Shown: in pieces, positions 21,558 to 28,386 of the stretch
How positions within the stretch are numbered: position 1 is the stretch's first letter
How the letters are laid out: each line of letters begins with the position of its first letter
Virus record (IMG/VR): IMGVR_UViG_3300012012_000807
Location: 1 to 31,658 of that record
Source of the DNA: a virus
Strand: one strand, 5' to 3'
Length of the DNA stretch: 31,658 nt
The notes under the pieces: generated by a model
Database searches by the model: none
What the model was told of the DNA's origin: nothing
The model's input: only the letters and a program-made list of their open reading frames with translations
Program-made: the position numbers and the translations under genes

Positions 21558-21577
21558 TCGACGACCTTAGCCTAAGT

Positions 21578-21943
21578 TTAGTCGTCTACAACTGGGAAAG
21601 TTCCATAAGAAATACCGCGCATAGAAAACTTTGCGAAACCCTTTTGATCGTAGGCCTTTGAGACGCTTTCGATAATATATTGCGTAGCGCGATAAAGGAA
21701 AGTTTCGCCGGCGACTGGCAATTCCCCCGCGCCGTCTACGAGGGTGCAGTTTAGGGTAATCGTGTTACGCGGGTCGCTTTGCCGGTGAGTAATCGTCTCG
21801 CCGTTTTCGTCCTGCATTACATCATTGTTACCGAACTCGGAACCTTCGTCCGACGAGTTAACGATAAGCAAAGCGCTAGGGCTATCGGCTCCGTCGGCTC
21901 CGTAAATGAGGGTCGTTCCGTGGCTAATTGGTGCGTAGGGCAT
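21578..21943 (-). CDS. Probable tail tube or tail protein, 121 aa
   Basis: A 121-residue beta-rich protein (TTLIYGADGADSPSALLIVN, TITLNCTLVDGAG, RATQYIIESVSKAYDQK, KFSMRGISYG). It lies between a gpU-like tail-terminator-type gene and the chaperone-like gene, where the major tail tube gene is expected. It is smaller than most tube proteins (lambda V is 246), but short tube proteins are known. If it is not the tube protein, no other gene in the run fits better, so the call rests on order. Confidence 0.55.
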   Translation of the reverse strand: MPYAPISHGTTLIYGADGADSPSALLIVNSSDEGSEFGNNDVMQDENGETITHRQSDPRNTITLNCTLVDGAGELPVAGETFLYRATQYIIESVSKAYDQKGFAKFSMRGISYGTFPVVDD

Positions 21944-21970
21944 AGCGGGAGATTTTCTAACCGCTTACAT

Positions 21971-22423
21971 TCAACCGGCTAGGCCGACGCAAACCAGAAC
22001 CCGAAGGCTTATCGTATTGCCTAACTTTCGTCCCTCGCGGCTTTCCGCGTCGTCCCCTAGGGTTAGGTCGTAAAGGTAGGAGCCGGCGGGCCAGGAGGCC
22101 TTTACGGAGGCCGTATCGCGTAGCGCGTCGGTTAGGGCGGCGAGTCGGTCTTGGTGCGCGTCGAGGGCGGCTTGGTCCCCCTGCGGATCGTCGGCGGAAC
22201 TAAGGAGGATAACTTGCAACTCGACCGAATAGTTCCCCATCCCTTCGGGTAGGCCGTCGGGGACCGATGCGCCGGCGGCGTAGACGATCGCAACCGGCAA
22301 GGGTCGGTCGTCGGTCGATTGACCAGGGACGACGGAAAGGTCGGTTAGGACTTCGGCTTCGGTGGCGAAGGCCTCTAGGTAAGCGACGAAGGCCGCTTCG
22401 ACAATAGGGCGAGGGGAGGACAT
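21971..22423 (-). CDS. Tail terminator-like protein (gpU type)
   Basis: A 150-residue protein in the place of lambda U, which caps the tail tube. The N-terminus (SPRPIVEAAFVAYLEAFATE) is an amphipathic helix, followed by beta-type segments (PVAIVYAAGA, NYSVELQVILLSSAD) and a helix in QAALDAHQDRLAALTDALRD, then a strand (TISLRVLVCVGLAG). This helix-strand-helix layout matches phage tail-terminator and minor tail U proteins. The gene starts 28 bases before the probable tube gene and follows the gpZ-type gene by 9 bases. Family similarity is by layout; residue-level identity was not checked. Confidence 0.6.
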   Translation of the reverse strand: MSSPRPIVEAAFVAYLEAFATEAEVLTDLSVVPGQSTDDRPLPVAIVYAAGASVPDGLPEGMGNYSVELQVILLSSADDPQGDQAALDAHQDRLAALTDALRDTASVKASWPAGSYLYDLTLGDDAESREGRKLGNTISLRVLVCVGLAG

Positions 22424-22432
22424 AGGGGAAAG

Positions 22433-23338
22433 TTATTTTCGGGAGGCTTTAGCCGCAAGGTCTTTTAAGGCTTCGTCGTATTCCCTCCGCATCATTCGCG
22501 CGCGGAACTGGACCGCGGAGGAGATCGCGGAGACGCGGGTTGAAACTCCGTTCTTGTCGGCTATCCGGTTCGCAATCGCAACCGAAGCGACCATTCGTTC
22601 GGCGGAAGAATAGTCCTCCGAGTAACCGGTCGACTCGTCCGCCGCGGCCTTAATCCAGGCGGGAATCTTCCGGTGATTCTTTGCGTCGGGTAGGGCCTTA
22701 ATAGCGACGAACCAGCCGGCCTTTAATTTACCGACGCGGGCCTGGACTTGTTCGCGATAGGAGGCGATTCCGTCCCTTCGAACGAAATAGTTATTAGATT
22801 TGTAGCCTTTCGGAACTCGGCCTTTTCCTCCCTTTGCTTGTTGATGGAATACGCGGTTAAAGTTGTTGTGAATACTAACCGAACCTTCCGCCTTAGCGGA
22901 CTTTGAAAGAACGCGTTTGAATTGGTCGAAGTCCTCTTGGCCTCTCGACAAAAGCATTTTTTCTAGGACCCCACTTCTTCCAGTAATTGCGGCGAAGATA
23001 GCGGAAAGTTTCTCGTTTGATTTTTGGCCTTTCTGGACGGCTTCGGCCCAGCGCGTAAACGCCGAATAGTTATTCGACGCGGCGATCGCGCTTGCCGAAA
23101 TACTAGAGGCTGGGGTGTATACTTGCCTAATGTCCAGGGCGACGGCGCGACGGCCTTCTTCTCTAGCGGCGGGGGTTAGGCCTTTGCCGATACCTGGGGG
23201 AGTCCGTTCCATAATGTCGACGGCGAGGAGGACGACTTGCCGGCGGAGTGTCTTTCCCGCAATTTCGGGGTGCAAGTCGGCTAGCCTTTCGAGTTCTTTA
23301 TCGAAGGCTTTAAAGTCCGCTTGAAGGTTAACCGGCAT
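22433..23338 (-). CDS. Tail completion / minor tail Z-like protein
   Basis: A 301-residue protein starting at the ATG at 23338-23336 (MPVNLQADFKAFDKEL); a longer reading begins 39 bases earlier but overlaps the upstream gene and adds an unlikely peptide. The chosen start is two bases after the upstream stop. The first ~130 residues resemble lambda Z and HK97 gp10-type proteins: a helical LADLHPEIAGKTLRRQVV and MERTPPGIGKG, where GP-x-G is typical. The rest is basic (RVPKGYKSNNYFVRRDG). It probably helps join tail to head. The assignment rests on order and this N-terminal pattern. Confidence 0.65.
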   Translation of the reverse strand: MPVNLQADFKAFDKELERLADLHPEIAGKTLRRQVVLLAVDIMERTPPGIGKGLTPAAREEGRRAVALDIRQVYTPASSISASAIAASNNYSAFTRWAEAVQKGQKSNEKLSAIFAAITGRSGVLEKMLLSRGQEDFDQFKRVLSKSAKAEGSVSIHNNFNRVFHQQAKGGKGRVPKGYKSNNYFVRRDGIASYREQVQARVGKLKAGWFVAIKALPDAKNHRKIPAWIKAAADESTGYSEDYSSAERMVASVAIANRIADKNGVSTRVSAISSAVQFRARMMRREYDEALKDLAAKASRK

Positions 23339-23340
23339 CG

Positions 23341-23679
23341 TTAAGCGTCCTCGGATTGAGTCCGGCAAACAATCCAAAGCGACGACGAACTCCGAGGGTC
23401 GACCGTAAGAACGCGCCAGGTTTCGCCGGCGTAAGTGATAAGGTCGCCAGTCTTAGCGTGTTCGGTAGCAAAGAAAGCAAGGGACGAAAGGAACTTGAAC
23501 TCGAAACCAGTAGATTCGACAAACCCGCCCGCGGCTAGGTTCTCGGCGGAGTTAGGGTTCGAAACCATAGCGACCAGGCTAGCGGTCGCCCCGCTTTGCC
23601 TGGTATAGGTAACGGTTCGACCGCCTTCCGCCGCGATCTCGGCGCAGTCGTTCTTAAAGTCGTCGAATATTGAGGGCAT
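23341..23679 (-). CDS. Head-tail joining / connector protein
   Basis: A 112-residue protein just after the capsid gene, where lambda FII and similar connector proteins lie. It starts MPSIFDDFKNDCAEIAAEGG, a short helix, then a beta-rich core (RTVTYTRQSGATASLVAMVS, TGFEFKFLSSLAFFA, GDLITYAGETWRVLTVD). The motif GDLITYAGETWRV closely resembles the conserved G-D-x-I-x-Y-x-G-x-x-W/Y pattern of phage head-tail joining proteins. It begins after the terminator that follows the capsid gene, so it may be made from a separate or a readthrough transcript. Confidence 0.7.
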   Translation of the reverse strand: MPSIFDDFKNDCAEIAAEGGRTVTYTRQSGATASLVAMVSNPNSAENLAAGGFVESTGFEFKFLSSLAFFATEHAKTGDLITYAGETWRVLTVDPRSSSSLWIVCRTQSEDA

Positions 23680-23773
23680 ATTTTAGAGAGAAGAGAGAGG
23701 TAACAAAGGCGAAGCCGGAGGCCTCGGTCGGGAATCGCGTTAATCCGTTTAAGGCTAAAGCGAAGGTCTTTCA

Positions 23774-23807
23774 TAAAAAGAAAAAGGGAGGCCAAGCGGC
23801 CTCCCTT
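23774..23807 (-). terminator. Intrinsic terminator after the capsid gene
   Basis: A 10-bp stem with arms 23784-23793 and 23798-23807 (core GGGAGGCC / GGCCTCCC) and a 4-base loop. On the minus strand it is followed by TTTTTCTTTTTA (23783-23772), a textbook rho-independent signal. It lies 24 bases beyond the major capsid stop, inside the morphogenesis operon, so it probably attenuates the downstream tail genes relative to the capsid. Confidence 0.85.
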
Positions 23808-23830
23808 CGTTCCCGGTGTTGCCGCGACGA

Positions 23831-24751
23831 TTAGGCCGCGGTGTCGACGATAGGAATAATCGCGTTCTTATTCGCGAGGGCCACGCCATAAACCCATTCG
23901 GCGCGGAGGTAGTGCTTACCGCTGATAGGATCCCAGAAGGTCGTCACGGCGAAGTTAAAGCCGGAGTCTGGTTCGACAGCGACGGCGATATTAGCCGAGG
24001 TGTTAAGGGCGACTTCGGGACGGCGGGCGGCGATACCGAACGCGCCGCGGGTAGCGGCGAAGCCGTGGAGCGTTTGCGCGGTCTTGTAGAGGGAAGTTCC
24101 CAGAACATTCGTTTCGTAAGTCGCGAAGCCGGCGAGACGACCGACCGAGTTGTTTCGGATCACGGAGTTTTCGCCGATGCTGTATGACTGGGCGACGGTG
24201 TTGTCGCCGACGAGGGCGGCGTTAGCGTCGGCAGAGAGCCAGAGCGTGCGACCTTCGGGACGGAACTTAGCCTTAGTCGCCTTCTTAGCGAGGGAGACGA
24301 CATTCGCGCGGGTCATATTAGCGATACCGGAAACGGTTTCCTTCGTTGCGCCGCCGCCGAGGTTGGTTTCGGTGACGAGGCCGAAGAGGTCCGTAAACAT
24401 CTTCTCGACGACGGCGGTTGCCATAGCCGGAGCGAACTCGCGTTGAACTTTCTGGACCGTGTATTCGATAGCCTCACCAGGGGTGAGTTCAATCTGAACA
24501 TAGGTCGACTCGCCGAGGGTCACGGTAACGGCGGTAGAGGCCGCGTTAGCCGAGGTATAGCCCGAAGAGTAGGTCGAAGCGGACAGGCCGGAGACGAAGG
24601 ACGACTTAACGACCTTACCGCCGCCGACGATCTCGTTAGAGAAGTCGACCGCGATACCGGACTGGGTGAGGCTCGGAAGGACATTCCGGAGCGCGGGGAT
24701 CATCTCCTGCGCGAGGATATCGGCGGAGAAGTTATTGAAGGTATTAGCCAT
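23831..24751 (-). CDS. Major capsid protein (HK97-fold, putative)
   Basis: A 306-residue protein in the place of lambda E, after the protease and scaffold genes. It starts MANTFNNFSADILAQEMIPA, a pattern found in P22/HK97-type coat proteins, followed by KVVKSSFVSGLSASTY and a core block ending FRPEGRTLWLSADANAALVG. The C-terminal part has GFAATRGAFGIAARRPEVAL and ISGKHYLRAEWVYGVALANK, features of coat proteins in which the last strand closes the fold. The gene ends at a strong terminator, as expected for a product needed in hundreds of copies. HK97 fold is inferred; covalent crosslinking cannot be judged. Confidence 0.8.
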   Translation of the reverse strand: MANTFNNFSADILAQEMIPALRNVLPSLTQSGIAVDFSNEIVGGGKVVKSSFVSGLSASTYSSGYTSANAASTAVTVTLGESTYVQIELTPGEAIEYTVQKVQREFAPAMATAVVEKMFTDLFGLVTETNLGGGATKETVSGIANMTRANVVSLAKKATKAKFRPEGRTLWLSADANAALVGDNTVAQSYSIGENSVIRNNSVGRLAGFATYETNVLGTSLYKTAQTLHGFAATRGAFGIAARRPEVALNTSANIAVAVEPDSGFNFAVTTFWDPISGKHYLRAEWVYGVALANKNAIIPIVDTAA

Positions 24752-24787
24752 AGATTTTAGTTAGTGGAGAGTTAGGGGAGAAAAGTT

Positions 24788-25195
24788 TTAGCGCTTCATT
24801 CCGAGAATGACATCGCGGTTTTTTTGGTAGAAGTCGGCCTTAGCGATAAGGTCCTTCATCGAAAGAAACTCGGAACGGATTTCCTCGGCGGACTTACCAG
24901 GGGTAGCGTCGGCCTTCGGTGCGGACTCGATTTCGTTAACGCCGACCGAGGAAGCGATTTCCGCGGCGCGGGCTTCGGCGGTCTTAGCGGAGGCCTTCAA
25001 CTTAGCGGCTTCGTCGGCGATTGCCTTAGTCGAAGAGTTGAGGGCGTTAACCGTTTCGAGGGCCTTAGCGAGTTCGGCCTTAACCTGGTCGCGTTCAGCC
25101 GTAAGGCTAGCGACGACGGCGAGGGCCTTATCGTGTTCGGCAGTAAGGCCGGCAAGTGAAGCGGAAGCCTTAGCGAGTTCGTTTTCGAGGGTCAT
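24788..25195 (-). CDS. Putative head scaffolding protein, 135 aa
   Basis: An alpha-helical protein lying between the protease and the coat gene, the position of capsid scaffolds. Residues ~2-75 form a long coiled coil (LTAEHDKALAVVASLTAERD and VKAELAKALETVNALNSSTK), then a linker, and the C-terminal helix ends SMKDLIAKADFYQKNRDVIL plus GMKR. A basic C-terminal helix is what P22-type scaffolds use to hold the coat protein. At 135 residues it is short. It is one of few genes with a decent SD-like sequence (AAAAGGA about 7 bases before ATG). Cleavage by the upstream protease is likely but not shown. Confidence 0.6.
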   Translation of the reverse strand: MTLENELAKASASLAGLTAEHDKALAVVASLTAERDQVKAELAKALETVNALNSSTKAIADEAAKLKASAKTAEARAAEIASSVGVNEIESAPKADATPGKSAEEIRSEFLSMKDLIAKADFYQKNRDVILGMKR

Positions 25196-25222
25196 AGAGT
25201 TTCCTTTTAAACCGCCTAGACT

Positions 25223-26515
25223 TTACTCGGCGGCGGGTTCGGAGGCCGGTTCGGGAGCCGCGGCGGGGGTTTCCTCGGCGGGGGTTTCCTCCGCCTTTAA
25301 CTTCCCTTCGGGGATAATCCAGAACTTACAAACCGCGGTCGCCGCGATCTCGCCTTCGACGATTTCGCAACCGCCTTCGCCGTTATAAAATGGGCAATTC
25401 TCGCAAGCAATACCGCGGGCCGAAAAGGGGTTTTCCGCCATATAGTGCGAACCGTTAGGGCCGTCGGTTTGGTCGAACTTCCCGAACTTTTCGACGACCG
25501 TTTCGAGCGCGGAATAAATAGCGGTTTGACGGTCGCTAAGGGGAACGCCGGCGGACTCGACTTCGGGGTCGGCTTCGGGGTCGACTTCAACGGTAGGCTC
25601 CGCGGTTTCGGTTTCGCCTTCGGGCATTTCGACGGCGGCAAGCGCGCCGGCGGGCTTAACTGCGGAGCGGCTAGCCTGGGCATCGGAAGCACCTAGGCGG
25701 GCGAGGAGTTCTTCGCGGTTACGGACTAGGCCGGTAACGAACCCGCGGGCGGCGGCGCGCTTACCGGTGAAGGTTTGTCCTTCCAGGTCGTCGGGGTTAA
25801 TCCGCGAACGGACGGCTAAAACATCGGCTTTGAACTCGTTATGAAGTTCGATAACCTCGGCTTGAATCGCGGCGCGCGCGTCGTCGCTAAGGGGAAGGCC
25901 GGGGATTTGTCCCTTATATTTGCCGGACTTAATCACTTCGACCGAGATTCCCTTAGCCTTTAGTTCGCCGCTTCGGTCAAGGACCGGAACGAAAACACCA
26001 ACCGAACCGATCGCGGAGGCCGAAGGGGTCGCGATAAACTCCGAAGCCTGGGAGCCGATCCAGAAAGCGGCGGAGGCCGCGAACTCGGAGAAGGAAACGA
26101 CCTTCTTAGTTTGCGAGATTTCGCGAACGCGGGCGGCAAGTTCGGGAACGCCGGCGACGGTTCCGCCTGGGGAGTTAATATCTAACAGAATCGTTTTAAC
26201 CGAAGGGTCGGCGGCGAAGGCTTCGAGATCGGCTTCGACCTGGTTAACATCGACCGCGCCTAGGATCGTGTCGACCTTCGAAAGGTTCTTACCGATTGGG
26301 CCTTTAATGGGGATAATCCCGACCGAACCGCGGCGTTCCGCTTTGGGCTGGGAGGCTTGGATTAGGTCGAGGAGGCCGGAAGCCTTAGCCGCGGACAAAC
26401 CCCCCGCCTGGTCGATTTGTGCAAGTTTCTCGGTCGCGTCGTCGGCCCAGGTCTTAGCCTTATCGAATCGAATAAGGTTAAAGGGCGAGGACTTAATTTC
26501 GGAAAGGTAGGACAT
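25223..26515 (-). CDS. S49-family head maturation protease
   Basis: Serine protease of the SppA/lambda C type, which processes the prohead. Catalytic Ser148 is in FAASAAFWIG and Lys199 in KSGKYKGQIPG; the oxyanion region is LLDINSPGGT (110-119). After the catalytic part (to ~275) comes an acidic linker, then residues 355-403 with four cysteines (C371-x2-C374-x8-C383-x12-C396, in contexts ACENCPFY and AVCKFWIIPE), and a Glu/Ala/Pro-rich tail. The Cys domain could bind zinc or an Fe-S cluster. In lambda the scaffold is made from the 3' part of this gene; here a separate downstream coiled-coil gene exists. Confidence 0.85.
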   Translation of the reverse strand: MSYLSEIKSSPFNLIRFDKAKTWADDATEKLAQIDQAGGLSAAKASGLLDLIQASQPKAERRGSVGIIPIKGPIGKNLSKVDTILGAVDVNQVEADLEAFAADPSVKTILLDINSPGGTVAGVPELAARVREISQTKKVVSFSEFAASAAFWIGSQASEFIATPSASAIGSVGVFVPVLDRSGELKAKGISVEVIKSGKYKGQIPGLPLSDDARAAIQAEVIELHNEFKADVLAVRSRINPDDLEGQTFTGKRAAARGFVTGLVRNREELLARLGASDAQASRSAVKPAGALAAVEMPEGETETAEPTVEVDPEADPEVESAGVPLSDRQTAIYSALETVVEKFGKFDQTDGPNGSHYMAENPFSARGIACENCPFYNGEGGCEIVEGEIAATAVCKFWIIPEGKLKAEETPAEETPAAAPEPASEPAAE

Positions 26516-26520
26516 AGGAA

Positions 26521-28107
26521 TTAAATAGGTTCGTCGGTTGGCGATTGCGGTTCGATAGATTCGGGGGAGTCGTCGGCTTGGTCGGTCCCCTGCTCCGTTT
26601 CGGTTGGAGTCGTCGGAGCGGTCGGCGCGACGGCCTCGCCTTGAATAATATTCGCCGCGACTTCCGCGCCGGCGGAGACAATCGTTTGAAGCGGGTTATA
26701 AATCTCGGACTTGGGGACACCCCATTTAGCCGCGGCCTTGGCAATCTTCGCGGCAATCTCGCCGCGCTTGTCTAGGTGACGGTCGAGGTTCCCGCCAGTC
26801 TCGCCCAGGTAATCGGAAAGGAGCCGAGTCCCGAAGGCTAGTTCCTTTAAGTTCGCGTTAGTGTCGCGGGCGAAGTCGACCGTTAGACTCTTCGGCGTAA
26901 TCCAAGCAACGCGGTTCCAGTTCTTAACTTCGCGGAGTTCGCCCGACTTGATACCGTAGCCGATAACGAAACCCCAAGTCGGAGTCATAAACCGATGAGC
27001 GAGACAATGACCGCGGGTAGCGAAACGGCGGGCGGCGCGCTGGACGACTAGACGCGTAGCGGCTCCGCCGGCGCGGGCGGGATCGAAGAGGAACTCCGCG
27101 GGGATACCGGAGCCAGAGAGGGAGGAGCGGGTTAACCAGTCAAGGGAGGCTAGCAAATTAGGCGAAGGGCGGTTCGACTCGATTTGCTTAATCTCTTCGC
27201 CTGGGGAACCGAACATCGTGATTCCCCCAGTTTCGTCTAAAGCGGTTTTGTCGGCGGGGTTGTTCGGGTTGGCTACCGATCCGCCAGTCGCGAGAATGTC
27301 GTCGTCGTCGGCTTGGCCCGAGTTGCGAATAACCATTCGGATTACCTCGCCCGAAAGTTTCGCGTTCTTAATCTCTTGCGAAAGCAGTTCGTTAATATCT
27401 TGAAGGCCGGCAAGGGCCGTCGAGTGAGGGGGAATCCCGCGGGAACCCGAAACGGAATCGGGTTCGAAAATGTGCATAACCGAATTAGCGGGAATATCCC
27501 GAACGCCGTAGGCCGTTAAAATACGGAAGGTAAGGGGGCGACCGTAGCGGTCGGTTTTAATGCCGTCGGGGAAGTCGTTAGAATCGCGTTCCGCGCCGGC
27601 TCCGATGCGGTGTCCTTCCAGCATTTGCAAGCGGGGGCGACCTTTCCAGTCCAGGACCTTGACGACGAAAAGTTCTCCGTCGCGGTCGATTGACCGGCAA
27701 ACTAGGTTCTGAAGTTCGACGAGGTTAAAGCGATTCGTCACTTCGGGCCGGTTCGCCCATTGGTTAAAATAGGCTTCGGCCTCTTCGTTCCAAGCCGGAT
27801 CGTCGGACTGCGCTTCGGGTTGAATCCCGCTATCGCCGACGCAATAGGTCGAGAACGCGTCGACAATCGCGCGCATCGTGCCGGCGTTCTTTTCGAGCGC
27901 GCGGGTTTGGCGGACTAGTTCGGTCCGTTCCCAGGTCGAGATTTCCTTGCGGGCCTCGGTCGGGGTCGAGTGTTGCATTACCCCGCGAACCGACGAGTTG
28001 CCGGCTTGCCAATAGTTGCCGCCGTTTACCGCGCCGTTAGCGCGAGGCAACGGTCGCCCGAAGGCATAGGCTAGACGATCAAAGAATGAGGGTTTTTGGC
28101 GGGCCAT
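26521..28107 (-). CDS. Portal protein, lambda B family
   Basis: Dodecameric portal at the packaging vertex through which DNA enters and leaves. The 528 residues match the lambda-type portal: an N-terminal FFDRLAYAFGRPLPRANG, AGTMRAIVDAFSTYCVGDSG near 75-94, NLVCRSIDRDGELFVV, the conserved block ending IPANSVMHIFEPDSVSGSRGIP, and LASLDWLTRSSLSGSGIPAE. A disordered, Thr/Pro/Asp-rich C-terminal ~50 residues follows. It lies between the gpW-like gene and the protease, exactly the W-B-C order of lambda. No signal for C-terminal cleavage can be placed, although lambda B is trimmed. Confidence 0.88.
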   Translation of the reverse strand: MARQKPSFFDRLAYAFGRPLPRANGAVNGGNYWQAGNSSVRGVMQHSTPTEARKEISTWERTELVRQTRALEKNAGTMRAIVDAFSTYCVGDSGIQPEAQSDDPAWNEEAEAYFNQWANRPEVTNRFNLVELQNLVCRSIDRDGELFVVKVLDWKGRPRLQMLEGHRIGAGAERDSNDFPDGIKTDRYGRPLTFRILTAYGVRDIPANSVMHIFEPDSVSGSRGIPPHSTALAGLQDINELLSQEIKNAKLSGEVIRMVIRNSGQADDDDILATGGSVANPNNPADKTALDETGGITMFGSPGEEIKQIESNRPSPNLLASLDWLTRSSLSGSGIPAEFLFDPARAGGAATRLVVQRAARRFATRGHCLAHRFMTPTWGFVIGYGIKSGELREVKNWNRVAWITPKSLTVDFARDTNANLKELAFGTRLLSDYLGETGGNLDRHLDKRGEIAAKIAKAAAKWGVPKSEIYNPLQTIVSAGAEVAANIIQGEAVAPTAPTTPTETEQGTDQADDSPESIEPQSPTDEPI

Positions 28108-28110
28108 AAA

Positions 28111-28374
28111 TTAGCGACCTGGGCGACGGTTGCGGAGGGAACCTTGGACGACTCGACTAGCGTAGCCGTAGGTTTCTGGGTCGAGTTTACGGAGGGCGAA
28201 AACCGCCTCCTCGTAAGCCTCGCGCGGCGTAATACCTGGGAAGGTCTTAGAGACGGAAGTTCCGGCCTCGGACCAAGAAACAATAATCTGGCCCTTCCGA
28301 AGGGAAGCGAGCGAGTCGGATTTAATCAAAAGCAAAGTCGCTTCGTCCTCCATCGTGAAAAGTCCTTTAGCCAT
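28111..28374 (-). CDS. gpW-like head-tail joining protein
   Basis: An 87-residue protein between terminase and portal, where lambda encodes W (68 residues), which stabilises packaged heads and forms part of the tail attachment site. It starts MAKGLFTMEDEATLLLIKSD, then a short strand pair (GQIIVSWSEAGTSVSKTF), a helix PREAYEEAVFALRKLDPETY and a basic end RNRRPGR. The helix-hairpin-helix order is that of gpW. Spacing to both neighbours is 3-12 bases, so it belongs to the same operon. Low-confidence at residue level, good by position. Confidence 0.65.
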   Translation of the reverse strand: MAKGLFTMEDEATLLLIKSDSLASLRKGQIIVSWSEAGTSVSKTFPGITPREAYEEAVFALRKLDPETYGYASRVVQGSLRNRRPGR

Positions 28375-28386
28375 AAACTACCGCCT

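Noticed and set aside
20900-21560. Programmed frameshift between chaperone-like and tape-measure genes
   Set aside because: No slippery heptamer or second overlapping frame of suitable length was found; the genes overlap by only eight bases.
22433-23377. Longer start for the Z-like protein (MDCLPDSIRGRLT)
   Set aside because: It overlaps the upstream gene by 37 bases; the ATG at 23338 gives a two-base gap and a family-like N-terminus.
23535-23773. Possible small gene after the capsid terminator (starting MKDLRFSLKRINAIP)
   Set aside because: Its ATG lies on the T tract of the terminator and the frame runs into the joining-protein gene out of frame; the later part is Pro/Arg/Ser-rich.
26521-26756. 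Alternative minus-strand frame rich in Arg and Pro inside the portal gene
   Set aside because: It lies fully within the portal coding sequence in another frame and shows only the Arg/Pro bias of a shadow.
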